DNA of 64,000 bases from Scleromatobacter humisilvae (GTDB lineage: Bacteria; Pseudomonadota; Gammaproteobacteria; Burkholderiales; Burkholderiaceae_C): the NCBI RefSeq assembly GCF_023231945.1, contig NZ_JAJLJH010000001.1:1913393-1977392 (forward strand). The letters run 5' to 3'. The notes beneath the pieces are model-generated. The model ran no database searches and had not been told where the DNA came from. It saw only the letters and a list, made by a program, of their open reading frames with translations. Position numbers and translations under genes: made by a program. Positions 51,821 to 62,925 of the stretch are shown here, piece after piece; positions within the stretch are counted from its first letter, which is position 1; each line of letters opens with the position of its first letter.

Positions 51821-53188
51821 TCAGAGCACGCGCCGCGGATGCGCCAGCGTCTCGTGCGCCGCGTGCAGCCGGCGCACCAGCACCTGGATGAACGCCTTGT
51901 CGAAGCGCATGCGCGATTCGGCGCTCAGCTGTTTGAGCGTCTCGGGCGTGAACGAGATCGTCGTGCACGGCTCGGAGACGATGATGTCGGCGCTGTGCCG
52001 CCGCAGGTCGGGGCTCGGCGCGAGATAGGCCATCTCGCCCACCGAGGTGCCGGCACCCAGCCGCGCCACGCGCTGGCCGTCGCGGAACACCTCCACCTCG
52101 CCCTGCGCGATGATGTGGAAGGTGTCGCCCTCCTGGCCCCGCCGGTAGACGCGATGGCCGTAGTGCAGCCGCTGCCACTTCGCGCGGTGCACCACCTCCC
52201 ACAGCTCGACGTCGTCGAAGTCGGAGAAGAAATCCAGCGAGCGCAGCAGGTTGAAGCGCTCGGAGTCGAGCACCTTCTGCAGGCGCCCGCGCGGCACCTG
52301 GTGGTTGACGATCAGGCCCGACAGCGACTGCGCGAAGCTCTCCCAGTCCTGCGGCCGGTCGTCCTGCTTCTTGGCCAGGGCGCCGAGGATCACGGCCTCG
52401 AGCGCGGGCGTGACGCCCTCGCGCAGCGTCGTCAGCGGCGGCGGCTCGTTGTGGAAGATCTGGTTCATCAGCGCGACCTGCGTCTGCGCGTCGAACGGCG
52501 CCCGCCCCGAGATCAGGTGATACAGCACGGCGGCCAGCGCGTAGATGTCGGTGCGGCAGTCGAGCGTGTTGCCCTCGATCTGCTCGGGCGACATGTAGGC
52601 CAGCGAGCCGACGCGGTGGATCTGCGTGCGGTCGGAGTTGGTGTTGAGCACGCTGCCGAAGTCGCTCAGCTTGACGTCGATCACCTCGCCGTCCTGCAGC
52701 ACGGCCAGGATGTTGGCGGGCTTGACGTCGCGGTGGATCAGGCCCTGGCGGTAGACGTAGCCCAGCGCCATCGCGCACTTGAAGCCGATCTCGACGACCT
52801 GCTCCAGCGGCAGCAGCTTGTCGGGGCGGCAGAACTCGCGCAGCGTCACGCCGGGCACGCACTCCATCACCAGGTAGGGCACCTGCGCGTCGCTGAAGGC
52901 CTCGTAGAGCTGAACGACGTTGGGATGGTTCAGCCGGCCGACCAGCGCGGCCTCGGCGGCGAAGAAGCGCGACCAGAAGTGCGCGTCGACGGCCGCCGTC
53001 TCGGACGACAACCGCAGCCGCTTGATCGCGACGTCGCGTTTGTTGAAGTCGTCGTGCGCGCGGAACACCTCGCTCGTAGCGCCGTCGCCCAGGCGCTCGA
53101 GCACCGTGTACTTGCCGATCGTCGACGGCAGTTCGCCCGCAGGCTCGGCGAGCCCGGAGGAATCTGCGTTGAAGACGGTGTCGCTCAT
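51821..53188 (-). CDS. Ser/Thr protein kinase fused to a cyclic-nucleotide-binding domain
   Basis: Cytoplasmic protein of 455 residues. Residues 25-305 form a Hanks-type kinase: glycine loop GDGATSEV (34-41), K56 in VAIKRL, catalytic HRDVKPAN (152-159), DFG at 176-178 and SPEQ at 200-203. Residues 330-440 are a CAP-like cyclic-nucleotide-binding domain with LHYGHRVYRRGQEGDTFHII and GAGTSVGEMAYLAP in the place of the phosphate-binding cassette. No membrane helix. Start 53188 is the best conserved choice but lacks a ribosome binding site; the frame stays open to 53401, overlapping argS. Divergent from argS. Target unknown. Confidence 0.85.
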   Translation of the reverse strand: MSDTVFNADSSGLAEPAGELPSTIGKYTVLERLGDGATSEVFRAHDDFNKRDVAIKRLRLSSETAAVDAHFWSRFFAAEAALVGRLNHPNVVQLYEAFSDAQVPYLVMECVPGVTLREFCRPDKLLPLEQVVEIGFKCAMALGYVYRQGLIHRDVKPANILAVLQDGEVIDVKLSDFGSVLNTNSDRTQIHRVGSLAYMSPEQIEGNTLDCRTDIYALAAVLYHLISGRAPFDAQTQVALMNQIFHNEPPPLTTLREGVTPALEAVILGALAKKQDDRPQDWESFAQSLSGLIVNHQVPRGRLQKVLDSERFNLLRSLDFFSDFDDVELWEVVHRAKWQRLHYGHRVYRRGQEGDTFHIIAQGEVEVFRDGQRVARLGAGTSVGEMAYLAPSPDLRRHSADIIVSEPCTTISFTPETLKQLSAESRMRFDKAFIQVLVRRLHAAHETLAHPRRVL

Positions 53189-53353
53189 CAGGAGGATTTT
53201 GTTGTCGGGGACGCCGGCGCCTCGCAGGCACCATGCGTCAGGGTCGATATTGATCCCTTTCGGGAGGTTCCGATCGGGCGAGAAATGGTTCGATTCTCGG
53301 GCTGTTCGGTCGCCCTGGGCAGACCGCCGGCCCGAGCGGCGAGCCCGCGAACC

Positions 53354-53359
53354 GTAGAA
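53354..53359 (+). promoter_or_regulatory. Candidate -10 element for argS
   Basis: TAGAAT lies only 8 bases before the argS ATG, so a transcript from it would be almost leaderless. No fitting -35 hexamer. Similar TAGAAT elements precede gshA and lptA. Confidence 0.3.
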
Positions 53360-53367
53360 TCCCTGCC

Positions 53368-55116
53368 ATGATCCAAGCCAAATCCGAGCTGGCGCAGGCA
53401 TTGGCGGCCGCGGTCGCCCTGGTCGCGCCGGACGCCGCGGTCACGCCCGCGTTCGAATCCCCCAAGCAGGCCGCCCACGGCGACCTGGCCATCACCCTCG
53501 CCATGCAGCTGGCCAAGCCGCTGCGCCTGGCGCCGCGCGCAGTCGCCGAACAGCTCGTGGCCGCGCTGAACGCGCAGCCGGCGGTGCAGCGCTGGGTGTC
53601 CGCGCTCGAGATCGCCGGCCCCGGCTTCATCAATCTGCGCCTGAAGCCCGAGGCGAAGCAGGCCGTCGTGGCCGAGGTGCTGGCCGGCGGCGAGCGCTTC
53701 GGCGTCCAGCCCGCCAACGGCAACAAGGTGATCGTCGAGTTCGTGTCGGCCAATCCGACCGGCCCGCTGCACGTCGGCCATGCCAGCCAGGCCGCGCTCG
53801 GCTCGACCGTCTGCAACCTGCTCGCCAGCCAGGGCTGGGCGGTGCAGCGCGAGTTCTACTACAACGACGCGGGCGTCCAGATCGGCACGCTGGCCCACAG
53901 CACGCAGCTGCGCATCAAGGGCTTCAAGCCGGGCGACGCGTGCTGGCCGACCGATCCGGACAATCCGGAAAGCAAGAAGTTCTACAACGGCGAATACATC
54001 GCCGACATCGCCGCCGACTTCCTCGCGAAGAAGATGGTCAAGGCCGACGACCGCGAGTTCACCGCCTCGGGCGACCCGGACGACCTCGACTCGATCCGCC
54101 AGTTCGCTGTCGCCTACCTGCGCCACGAGCAGGATCTCGACCTGCAGGCCTTCGGCGTGCGCTTCGACAACTACTTCCTCGAGACCAACCTGTACGCCAA
54201 CAACGCAGTGGAGACCACCGTCGGCAAGCTGGTCGCCTCGGGCAAGACCTACGAGGCCGACAACGCGCTGTGGCTGCGCACCACCGAGTACGGCGACGAC
54301 AAGGACCGCGTCATGCGCAAGTCCGACGGCACGTACACGTACTTCGTGCCCGACGTCGCCTACCACCTGGACAAGTGGGAGCGCGGCTTCGCCAAGGCCA
54401 TCAACGTGCAGGGCAGCGACCACCACGGCACCGTCGCGCGCGTGCGCGCCGGCCTGCAGGCGGCCAACGAAGGGGTGCCCCAAGGGTGGCCCGACTACCT
54501 GCTGCACAAGATGATCACGGTGATGCGCGGCGGGCAGGAGGTCAAGATCTCCAAGCGCGCCGGCAGCTACGTGACGCTGCGCGACCTGATCGACTGGACC
54601 AGCCGCGATGCCGTCCGCTTCTTCCTGGTCAGCCGCAAGGCCGACACCGAGTTCGTATTCGACATCGACGTCGCGCTGAAGCAGAGCGACGAGAACCCGG
54701 TGTTCTACGTCCAGTATGCGCACGCCCGCATCTGCTCGGTGCTGCGCCAGTTCGCGGACAAGGGCGGCGACCTCTCGAAGGTCGGCCAAGCCGACCTGTC
54801 GCTGCTGACGGCGCCGTCGGAAGCCGCGCTGATGTTGAAACTCGCCGAATTCCCCGAGACGCTGGCCGCCGCCGCGCGCGACCTCGCGCCGCACGACATC
54901 GCCTACTACGCCCGCAGCGTGGCAGCGAGCTTCCACTCGTACTACGCCGCCGAGCGCTTCCTGGTCGACGACGCGGCGCTCGCGCTGGCGCGCCTGGCGC
55001 TGCTGACGGCCTCGGCCCAGGTGCTGCGCAACGCGCTGGCCATCCTCGGCGTGAGCGCGCCGGAAGCCATGAACCGCGACGAAGCCGTCGACACCCCGAC
55101 CCCTGCCGCCTCCTGA
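53368..55116 (+). CDS. argS: Arginyl-tRNA synthetase
   Basis: Class I aminoacyl-tRNA synthetase of 582 residues that charges tRNA-Arg. The N-terminal tRNA-binding domain is followed by the HIGH-type motif in [17 protein letters not shown] (residues 124-140) and [26 protein letters not shown] replaces a canonical KMSKS as is usual in ArgRS; a C-terminal anticodon-binding helical domain ends the protein. Divergent from the kinase gene. It is followed by the SPOR gene after 15 bases. Confidence 0.97.
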   Translation: MIQAKSELAQALAAAVALVAPDAAVTPAFESPKQAAHGDLAITLAMQLAKPLRLAPRAVAEQLVAALNAQPAVQRWVSALEIAGPGFINLRLKPEAKQAVVAEVLAGGERFGVQPANGNKVIVEFVSANPTGPLHVGHASQAALGSTVCNLLASQGWAVQREFYYNDAGVQIGTLAHSTQLRIKGFKPGDACWPTDPDNPESKKFYNGEYIADIAADFLAKKMVKADDREFTASGDPDDLDSIRQFAVAYLRHEQDLDLQAFGVRFDNYFLETNLYANNAVETTVGKLVASGKTYEADNALWLRTTEYGDDKDRVMRKSDGTYTYFVPDVAYHLDKWERGFAKAINVQGSDHHGTVARVRAGLQAANEGVPQGWPDYLLHKMITVMRGGQEVKISKRAGSYVTLRDLIDWTSRDAVRFFLVSRKADTEFVFDIDVALKQSDENPVFYVQYAHARICSVLRQFADKGGDLSKVGQADLSLLTAPSEAALMLKLAEFPETLAAAARDLAPHDIAYYARSVAASFHSYYAAERFLVDDAALALARLALLTASAQVLRNALAILGVSAPEAMNRDEAVDTPTPAAS

Positions 55117-55131
55117 ACCCGGAACCCCGTC

Positions 55132-55836
55132 GTGAACCCTTCCATGAAGAACCAACGGGGCGGCTTCGCCCTGGGCCTGATCGTCGGCCTGTTGCTGGGC
55201 CTGGCCGTGGCGCTCGCCGTCGCGCTCTACGTCACCAAGACGCCGGTGCCGCTGATGAACAAGGGCCAGCAGCGCACGCCCGAGCAGGACGCCGCCGAGA
55301 CCGAGCGCAACAAGACCTGGGATCCGAATGCGGCACTCGCCGGCAAGCCGCCGGTGCGCTCGGTGGCGCCGCCCCCGGCGGCTCCTGCGTCCGACACCGC
55401 GATGGTGCCGCGCGTCGCCGCGCCGGTGCTGCCGCCCGCCAACGAGGGCAAGGTCGCCGCGCCCGCCGGCTCGGCCGCGCAGGCGCGCGCCGAGGCGCCG
55501 AAGAGCACGCGCGACGCCGCGGCCATCCTGGCCGGCCGCGCGTCGGTCGAGGCGGGCGAAGCGACCCCGGTCGCAGCGGCCGGCGCCGACCCGTTCATCT
55601 ATTTCGTGCAAGTTGGCGCCTACTCCAAAGCCGAAGACGCCGAGCAGCAGCGCGCCAAGCTGGCCCTGGCCGGGCTGCGCGCGACGGTCTCGGAACGCGA
55701 ACAAAACGGCCGCACTGTCCACCGAGTCCGGCTTGGGCCGTTTGACAGGAAGGACGAGGCCGACCTGCAGACCGACCGCGCGAAAGCCATCGATCCGGAC
55801 GCGTCGCTGGTGCGCGTCGAACGAGCGAAACAATGA
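55132..55836 (+). CDS. SPOR domain-containing membrane protein
   Basis: Inner-membrane protein of 234 residues: a helix at about 12-34 (FALGLIVGLLLGLAVALAVA), a Pro/Ala-rich periplasmic linker, and a C-terminal SPOR domain from about residue 156 (FIYFVQVGAYSKAEDAEQQR to the end), which binds denuded septal peptidoglycan. The GTG at 55132 has GGAA 8 bases upstream; an ATG at 55144 is an alternative start. Overlap with the next reading frame is small and the dsbA start is 59 bases after its stop. Likely a cell-division accessory protein of the FtsN kind. Confidence 0.9.
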   Translation: MNPSMKNQRGGFALGLIVGLLLGLAVALAVALYVTKTPVPLMNKGQQRTPEQDAAETERNKTWDPNAALAGKPPVRSVAPPPAAPASDTAMVPRVAAPVLPPANEGKVAAPAGSAAQARAEAPKSTRDAAAILAGRASVEAGEATPVAAAGADPFIYFVQVGAYSKAEDAEQQRAKLALAGLRATVSEREQNGRTVHRVRLGPFDRKDEADLQTDRAKAIDPDASLVRVERAKQ

Positions 55837-55895
55837 ACTTCGAGACCGGCGGACAGCTCTACAGCGTTCCCGGCCCCTCCCCTGAAAGGATTTCG

Positions 55896-56549
55896 ATGAA
55901 CCGCCGCGAGTTTTCCCTGCAACTGGCCGGCACGGCCGGCGCGGTGGCCTTGTCCAGCCTCCTGCCCGGCCTCGCGTTCGCGTCGCCCAGCGCGCCGGTC
56001 GACGGCACGGACTACCTCACGCTGAAGACGCCACTGGTCGTGCCCAAGACGGGCAAGGTGGAAGTGATCGAGTTCTTCTGGTACGGCTGCCCGCACTGCT
56101 TCGCCTTCGAGCCGACGATCGAGCCCTGGATCGCCAAGCAGCCGGCCGACGTGCACTTCCACCGCGTTCACGTCGGCTTCAGCGCGCTGCACGAGACGCA
56201 TGCGCGGATCTACTACACCTGGGAGGCGCTGGGCCTGGTCGATGCCATGCACACGAAGACTTTCGACCGCTTCCACGTGCAGCGCAAGCCGATCAACAAC
56301 GAGGCGGACATGCTGGCCTTCGCGCAGGAGAACGGCCTGGACGTCGCCAAGGTCAAGCAGGCCTGGGGCAGCTTCGGCATCGGCACGAAGATCGCGCAGG
56401 CCAAGCAGCTGACCGAGGACTACCGCATCGACGGCGTGCCGATGATCGGCATCCACGGCCGCTACACGACGGCGCCGTCGATGGGCGGCGGCACCGAATG
56501 CCTGGTGACCACCGACGCACTGGTCGCGCGGCTGCGCAAGACGGCCTGA
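55896..56549 (+). CDS. dsbA: Thiol:disulfide interchange protein DsbA
   Basis: Periplasmic oxidase of 217 residues that puts disulfides into secreted proteins. Signal peptide MNRREFSLQLAGTAGAVALS with a cleavage site after AFA; the active site is FFWYGCPHCFAFEP; the cis-proline loop is GVPMIGIHGRY. Start 55896 has AAAGGA 6 bases upstream, while an earlier in-frame ATG (55833) overlaps the SPOR gene and adds no conserved sequence. The order argS-SPOR-dsbA is common in Burkholderiales. Confidence 0.95.
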   Translation: MNRREFSLQLAGTAGAVALSSLLPGLAFASPSAPVDGTDYLTLKTPLVVPKTGKVEVIEFFWYGCPHCFAFEPTIEPWIAKQPADVHFHRVHVGFSALHETHARIYYTWEALGLVDAMHTKTFDRFHVQRKPINNEADMLAFAQENGLDVAKVKQAWGSFGIGTKIAQAKQLTEDYRIDGVPMIGIHGRYTTAPSMGGGTECLVTTDALVARLRKTA

Positions 56550-56677
56550 TTCGCGGCTCGCGAACGCTGCTCGCCGCCTTGCGAAGGGCGTTCGCGCCGG
56601 CGTTGGCTGCGGCAGACAGCACGATCGGCCCGGCGCCAAAAGGGTGGTAACGGTGCGCGTCGCCGGGATGTGCGGGC

Positions 56678-56683
56678 TAGAAT
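56678..56683 (+). promoter_or_regulatory. Candidate -10 element for lptA
   Basis: TAGAAT lies 26 bases before the lptA ATG at 56710, in the 160-base gap after dsbA. No clear -35 hexamer. It suggests that lptA-lptB-rpoN has its own promoter here. Confidence 0.35.
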
Positions 56684-56709
56684 GGTCTGCAATTTCCGTG
56701 CCGATCCTT

Positions 56710-57387
56710 ATGCGTCCGCTTACAACTGCCTTCACGCCTGAATCCACCCGTGCGCCTGCGCCTCGGCGCCCAGGCATGGCAGCGCTCTGCACGGCCCTGG
56801 CGGTCGCCGCCGCCGTGGCCGGCCCGGCGCATGCCGAGCGCGCGGATCGCAGCAAGCCGATGAGCGTGACCAGCTCGGGCGGCAACCCGGACGTCGTCGA
56901 CCTCAAGAAGCACAGCGCCGTCTTCATCGGCAACGTCATCATCACGCAGGGCACGCTGGAGATCCACGCCGACCGCGTCGAGGTCAGCGAGGATCCGGAC
57001 GGCCAGCGCCTGGGCTTCGCCTACGGCTCGCCCGAGCACCCCGCCACGTTCCGCCAGAAGCGCGATGGCGAGGACGAATACAGCGAGGGCGACTCGACGC
57101 GCATCGAGTACGACAGCGCCGCCAACCGCGTGCGCTTCGTCGGCGCGGCGCACCTGCGCATGCTCAAGGGCACCGTCGTGACCGACCAGGCCAACGCGGC
57201 GCTGATCACCTACGACACCGCCACCGACACGATCAAGCTCGGCTCGGGCGAGGCCGGCACGGCGTCCTCGAGCGCCGGCGGCCGCACGACGGTCGTCTTC
57301 ACGCCGAAGGCGCCGGCCTCGTCGGCCAAGGCGCCCGGGCCGCTCAAGCTCGACACGCCGACGCCGGCACCGGGGTCGACCAAATGA
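56710..57387 (+). CDS. lptA: Lipopolysaccharide transport periplasmic protein LptA
   Basis: Periplasmic bridge protein of 225 residues in the LPS transport chain. After a long basic N-region a signal peptide ([19 protein letters not shown]) ends near residue 42. The OstA-like domain follows: [20 protein letters not shown] and [20 protein letters not shown]. Start at 56710 gives a long N-region; the ATG at 56776 is a reasonable alternative and neither has a strong ribosome binding site. Its stop overlaps the lptB start (ATGA). The lptC gene usually found upstream is absent; dsbA is there instead. Confidence 0.9.
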   Translation: MRPLTTAFTPESTRAPAPRRPGMAALCTALAVAAAVAGPAHAERADRSKPMSVTSSGGNPDVVDLKKHSAVFIGNVIITQGTLEIHADRVEVSEDPDGQRLGFAYGSPEHPATFRQKRDGEDEYSEGDSTRIEYDSAANRVRFVGAAHLRMLKGTVVTDQANAALITYDTATDTIKLGSGEAGTASSSAGGRTTVVFTPKAPASSAKAPGPLKLDTPTPAPGSTK

Positions 57388-58253
57388 GCGAAGGCCTCCA
57401 GAACACGGCGCAGGTCAAGCCTGGCACCGCGGTCTCGCCGTCCGCCACGCCCGTCACGCCGCCGCCGGTGCGCGGTTCGGTGCCGTCGGGCGCGGACGCC
57501 GCGAGCGCGACGCAGAGCCGGCTCGAGGCGACCGGCCTGCGCAAGTCGTACGGCGCGCGGCTGGTGGTCAAGGAAGTGCACCTGGCCGTCAACGCCGGCG
57601 AGGTGGTCGGCCTGCTCGGGCCCAACGGCGCCGGCAAGACGACGACGTTCTACATGGTCGTGGGCCTGGTGCGCGCCGACGCCGGCGACATCCGCATCGA
57701 CGGCCAGCAGATCTCCCACAAGCCCATCCACCAGCGCTCGCGCCTGGGCCTGAGCTACCTGCCGCAGGAAGCCTCGATCTTTCGCAAGCTGACCGTCGAC
57801 GAGAACATCCGCGCCGTGCTGGAGCTGCAGTTCGACGAGAACGGCAAGGCGCTCAAGCCGGCCGAGATCGACAAGCGCCTGGACGGCCTGCTCAACGACC
57901 TCAGCCTGACGCACCTGCGCGATTCGCCGGCGCCGTCGCTGTCCGGCGGCGAGCGCCGGCGCGTCGAGATCGCCCGTGCGCTCGCGACGCAGCCGCGCTT
58001 CATCCTGCTCGACGAACCCTTCGCGGGCGTCGATCCGATCGCCGTCATCGAGATCCAGCGCATCATCGGCTTCCTGAAGGCGCGCGGCATCGGCGTGCTG
58101 ATCACCGACCACAACGTTCGCGAGACGCTGGGCATCTGCGACCGCGCCTACATCATCAGCGAAGGCCGGGTGCTTGCCGAAGGCACGCCGGCGGAGATCG
58201 TCGAGAACGCCGACGTGCGGCGCGTGTACCTCGGCGAGCACTTCCGCATGTGA
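57384..58253 (+). CDS. lptB: LPS export ABC transporter ATP-binding protein LptB
   Basis: Cytoplasmic ATPase of 289 residues that drives LPS extraction with LptFG. Walker A is GPNGAGKTT (residues 79-87), the signature is [14 protein letters not shown], Walker [13 protein letters not shown], and the switch histidine is in LITDHNVRE. About 45 residues rich in Pro, Ala and Thr precede the ABC domain, longer than in E. coli LptB; translational coupling to lptA (ATGA) supports this start. rpoN follows after 10 bases, the usual order. Confidence 0.95.
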   Translation: MSEGLQNTAQVKPGTAVSPSATPVTPPPVRGSVPSGADAASATQSRLEATGLRKSYGARLVVKEVHLAVNAGEVVGLLGPNGAGKTTTFYMVVGLVRADAGDIRIDGQQISHKPIHQRSRLGLSYLPQEASIFRKLTVDENIRAVLELQFDENGKALKPAEIDKRLDGLLNDLSLTHLRDSPAPSLSGGERRRVEIARALATQPRFILLDEPFAGVDPIAVIEIQRIIGFLKARGIGVLITDHNVRETLGICDRAYIISEGRVLAEGTPAEIVENADVRRVYLGEHFRM

Positions 58254-58263
58254 GGCTGGCAAA

Positions 58264-59823
58264 GTGAAAGCCTCGCTGCAGGTCCGCCTGTCGCAACATC
58301 TCGCGCTGACGCCGCAGTTGCAGCAGTCCATCCGGCTGCTGCAGCTCTCGACCCTGGAATTGCACCAGGAGATCGAGCAGATGATGGAGCAGAACCCCTT
58401 CCTCGAGCCCGAGGAGGAGACGGTGCTGCCCGAAGCGCAGTTCGAGGGCCTCAACGCCAGCACGTCCGCCAGCGCGAGCGACAGCGCCAAGAGCGCCACG
58501 GACGCCGACGCCGATGGCCGCACCGGCAACGACAACGTCGACGAGCCCGCGGGCGTCGACACGGCCGAATTCGGCACGACCGAGCGGGACGATTGGGAGA
58601 ACGGCACCGAGCGCGACGACTTCGACGGCATCCGCGAGCTGCCGGCCTCGGCCAGCGGCCAGTCGGGCGACGGCGACGACGACTTCGAGCGCCAGAACCG
58701 CGCCGATGCGGGCGTCAGCCTCGAGGATCACCTGCGCACGCAGTTGTCCAGCCTGCGCTTGTCCGAGGAAGACGCGGCGGCGGTGCTGGTGCTGATCGAG
58801 TCGCTCAACGAGGACGGCTATCTCGCCGACCCGCTCGAGGAGATCGCGGCGCGCCTGGCCGAGGTGCTGGGCGTCGAGGACGACGAGGAACGCGAGGAGC
58901 TCATGCACCGCCTGCAGTGCGGTCTGAACTTCCTGCAGAGCATGGAGCCCACCGGCGTCGGCGCGCGCTCTCTCGGCGAGTGCCTGAGCCTGCAGCTGCG
59001 CCAGAAGCCGCCGCAGAAGTCGACCGCCGTCACGCTGCTGGCCGCGCTGAAGATCTGCACCGAGCACCTGGGATTGCTGGCGCGGCGCGACTTCAAGAAG
59101 ATCGCCCAGCTGATCGAGATGGACGAGCCGACGGTGCGCGCCGCGCAGGGCCTGATCGTCGCGCTCGAGCCCAAGCCGGGACGGCCGTTCGCGCGCGCCG
59201 AGGAGCAGATCATCATCCCCGACGTGATCGTGATGAAGGTCGCCCGCCAGTGGCGCGCCGTGCTCAATCCGGACGTGATGCCCAAGCTGCGCGTCAACGA
59301 CCTGTACGCGCAGGCGATCAAGTCGCAGCGCTCGTCGGGCACCGCGCTGACCGCGCGGCTGCAGGAGGCGCGCTGGTTCATCCGCAACATCCAGCAGCGC
59401 TTCGACACCATCCTGCGCGTGTCGCAGGCCATCATCGAGCGCCAGAAGAACTTCTTTTCCCACGGCGCGATCGCGATGAAGCCGCTGGTGCTGCGCGAGA
59501 TCGCCGACGAGCTCGGGCTGCACGAGTCCACCATCTCGCGCGTGACCACCGCCAAGTACATGGCCACGCCGTTCGGCACCTTCGAGCTGAAGTACTTCTT
59601 CGGCTCGTCGCTCAACACCGAGGCCGGCGGCAACGCGTCGTCGACCGCCGTGCGCGCGCTGATCAAGCAGCTCGTGGCGGCCGAGAGCCCGGCCAAGCCG
59701 CTGTCCGACAGCCAGCTCGCCGAGCTGCTCGAGGGCCAGGGCATCCAGGTGGCGCGCCGCACCGTCGCCAAGTACCGCGAAGCCCTGAAGATCGCGCCGG
59801 CCAACCTGCGCAAGACTGTCTGA
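58264..59823 (+). CDS. rpoN: RNA polymerase sigma-54 factor
   Basis: Sigma factor of 519 residues for nitrogen and other regulated promoters. Region I at the N-terminus is rich in Gln and Leu (LTPQLQQSIRLLQLSTLELH), region II is very acidic (about residues 60-150), the core-binding part follows, and the RpoN box ARRTVAKYRE lies close to the C-terminus. The start is GTG at 58264 with GAGG 8 bases upstream. It should serve the sigma-54 promoter at 37299-37313 in this same window. The acidic region II is long. Confidence 0.97.
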   Translation: MKASLQVRLSQHLALTPQLQQSIRLLQLSTLELHQEIEQMMEQNPFLEPEEETVLPEAQFEGLNASTSASASDSAKSATDADADGRTGNDNVDEPAGVDTAEFGTTERDDWENGTERDDFDGIRELPASASGQSGDGDDDFERQNRADAGVSLEDHLRTQLSSLRLSEEDAAAVLVLIESLNEDGYLADPLEEIAARLAEVLGVEDDEEREELMHRLQCGLNFLQSMEPTGVGARSLGECLSLQLRQKPPQKSTAVTLLAALKICTEHLGLLARRDFKKIAQLIEMDEPTVRAAQGLIVALEPKPGRPFARAEEQIIIPDVIVMKVARQWRAVLNPDVMPKLRVNDLYAQAIKSQRSSGTALTARLQEARWFIRNIQQRFDTILRVSQAIIERQKNFFSHGAIAMKPLVLREIADELGLHESTISRVTTAKYMATPFGTFELKYFFGSSLNTEAGGNASSTAVRALIKQLVAAESPAKPLSDSQLAELLEGQGIQVARRTVAKYREALKIAPANLRKTV

Positions 59824-59885
59824 CCGTTCCTCCAAACGCGTCCGCAAGAGCGGACGTTCCTCAACGTGCCAAAGGGTGCACTGCC

Positions 59886-61265
<1,380 letters not shown>

Positions 61266-61391
61266 ACGTCAAATCCCGGTCAGCGCCGCGCAAGGCAGCC
61301 GCTCCGAACGCCGTCAACGACCGGTCTCCAGGATTCGTTTTCTGGGTGCGTACGACGCACACACACAACGACCCCTCGAAAGGAGACCCTC

Positions 61392-61862
61392 GTGTCCCAC
61401 AAGCTCTCGACCACCGTCCTCGCCGCGCTCGCGCTGGCCGCCTCGTTCACCGCCCTGTCGGCCAACGCCGCCGACCTGCCCGGCAAGCACCCCGCCTACC
61501 TGCACGCGCTGACCGACCTGCGCGCCGCGCGCTGGAACCTCGAGCACCGCCCCGGCGACGCCGCCGTCAGCGCGCAGGAAGACGTCGCGATCGTGGAGAC
61601 CGACCGCGCGATCCACGAGGCCAAGACGGCCGCGATGGAAGATGGCAAGAACATCGAGGATCACCCGCACGAGGACGCGAAGATCGAACGCGCCGGCCGC
61701 CTGCACCACGCGCTCGAGTTCCTGGAGAAGGCCAAGAACGACGTCGCGCGCGAGGAAGACAATCCGGAGACGCGCGACCTGCGCAACCGCATCGTCCAGC
61801 ACACCGACCTGGCCATCGAAGCCACCAGGCACGCTATCCGCGACGTCGAACAAGGCCGTTGA
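61392..61862 (+). CDS. Small secreted helical protein, uncharacterised
   Basis: Protein of 156 residues with a signal peptide (MSHKLSTTVLAALALAASFT, cleavage near ANA-ADL). The mature part begins LPGKHPAYLHALTDLRAARW and is rich in charged residues with helical spacing (HHALEFLEKAKNDVAREEDN, IEATRHAIRDVEQGR). No cysteines or enzyme motif. It resembles conserved hypothetical periplasmic proteins that start HPAYLHALSDLR. GTG start with AAGGAGA upstream, a strong ribosome binding site. Function unknown. Confidence 0.75.
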   Translation: MSHKLSTTVLAALALAASFTALSANAADLPGKHPAYLHALTDLRAARWNLEHRPGDAAVSAQEDVAIVETDRAIHEAKTAAMEDGKNIEDHPHEDAKIERAGRLHHALEFLEKAKNDVAREEDNPETRDLRNRIVQHTDLAIEATRHAIRDVEQGR

Positions 61863-62049
61863 TCGGACGTCGCCGAGATGAGATAGCGGCCGCTGTCCGC
61901 GAGCAGCGGGCGAACCTGCGAATGCAGCGCCGTCGCTCGGATCGATCGGGCTGGGGACGTCGATGGTCATGGCTGCGCGCTGTCGTCGGGACGCGGACGA
62001 GTCTGCCAGCGAGCGCGTCAAGAAGCCTTCTCGAATCCGGCAGCTTCGT

Positions 62050-62793
62050 TCACGCCGGGCTGGACAGCAGCACGGCCATCTGCGCGAGCCAGGCCAGCGG
62101 CGCGGTGTCGGCGCGCAGGATCAAGCCGCCCAGGCTGACGCGCGTGAAGCCGCGCGCGGCCGCGGCGGCCTCCTCGTCCGCCGTCAGTCCGCCCTCCGGG
62201 CCGCTCAGCGCGAGCCAGCGGCCGGCCGGCACGCCCGACACGGCGCGCGCCAACGGCGGCGCGCTGCCGGTGCTCATGACGAAACGGCCCGCGTGCGGCG
62301 CCGGGTCGGGCTGCGCTGCGAGCCAAGTGCCCAGGCTGCGCACCGGCGCGACGACGGGCACGCGCGTGCGGCCGCTCTGCTCGCTGGCGCCGACCGCCAC
62401 GGCCTGCCAGTGGGCCACGCGCCTGGCGGCGCGATCGCCGTCCAGCCGCAGCACGGAACGCTCGGTCTGCAAGGGCTGGATCGCGGCCACGCCCAGCTCC
62501 GTGGCCTTCTCGATGAGCGCGTCCATGCGCTCGTTGGTGGGCATGCCCAGCGCGACCTCGAGATCGAAGGGCAGCTCGCGATCCGCGGCCTCGTGGGCAT
62601 CGACCCGCACGTCGACGTCGCGCTTGCCCATGCGCGTCACCTTCGCCAGCCACTCGCCGCCGGCGCCGTCGAACAGCCGCAGGTCGTCGCCCGGCTGCAG
62701 GCGGCGCACCTGGACGTGGCGGGCGGCGTCCTCCGGCAGCGCGAATTCGAGGCCGGCGGACAGGGGGGATTCGACGTACAGACGCAGGGACAT
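62050..62793 (-). CDS. rsmE: 16S rRNA (uracil-1498-N3) methyltransferase
   Basis: SPOUT-class methyltransferase of 247 residues. The N-terminal PUA-like domain begins MSLRLYVESPLSAGLEFALP with HVQVRRLQPGDDLRLFDG; the knotted SAM-binding part has ALSGPEGGLTADEE and SLGGLILRADTAPLAWL. It methylates U1498 of 16S rRNA. Start 62793 gives a normal length. Divergent from the next gene across 132 bases. Confidence 0.93.
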   Translation of the reverse strand: MSLRLYVESPLSAGLEFALPEDAARHVQVRRLQPGDDLRLFDGAGGEWLAKVTRMGKRDVDVRVDAHEAADRELPFDLEVALGMPTNERMDALIEKATELGVAAIQPLQTERSVLRLDGDRAARRVAHWQAVAVGASEQSGRTRVPVVAPVRSLGTWLAAQPDPAPHAGRFVMSTGSAPPLARAVSGVPAGRWLALSGPEGGLTADEEAAAAARGFTRVSLGGLILRADTAPLAWLAQMAVLLSSPA

Positions 62794-62925
62794 GAGGTAG
62801 TCTGGGCAAGCGACAGCCGCCAGTGTGCGGCATGCCCATTGTCGCCTCGCCGTCCCCCGCGCGCGCGCCATACCCGCCAGGGTACGATGCCGCCGCCAGG
62901 CCGCCCTTGCAGACCGTCCGCACCC

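Noticed and set aside
53185..53200. AGGAGG next to the kinase start as a ribosome binding site
   Set aside because: It reads on the plus strand; the kinase is on the minus strand, where no Shine-Dalgarno sequence is present.
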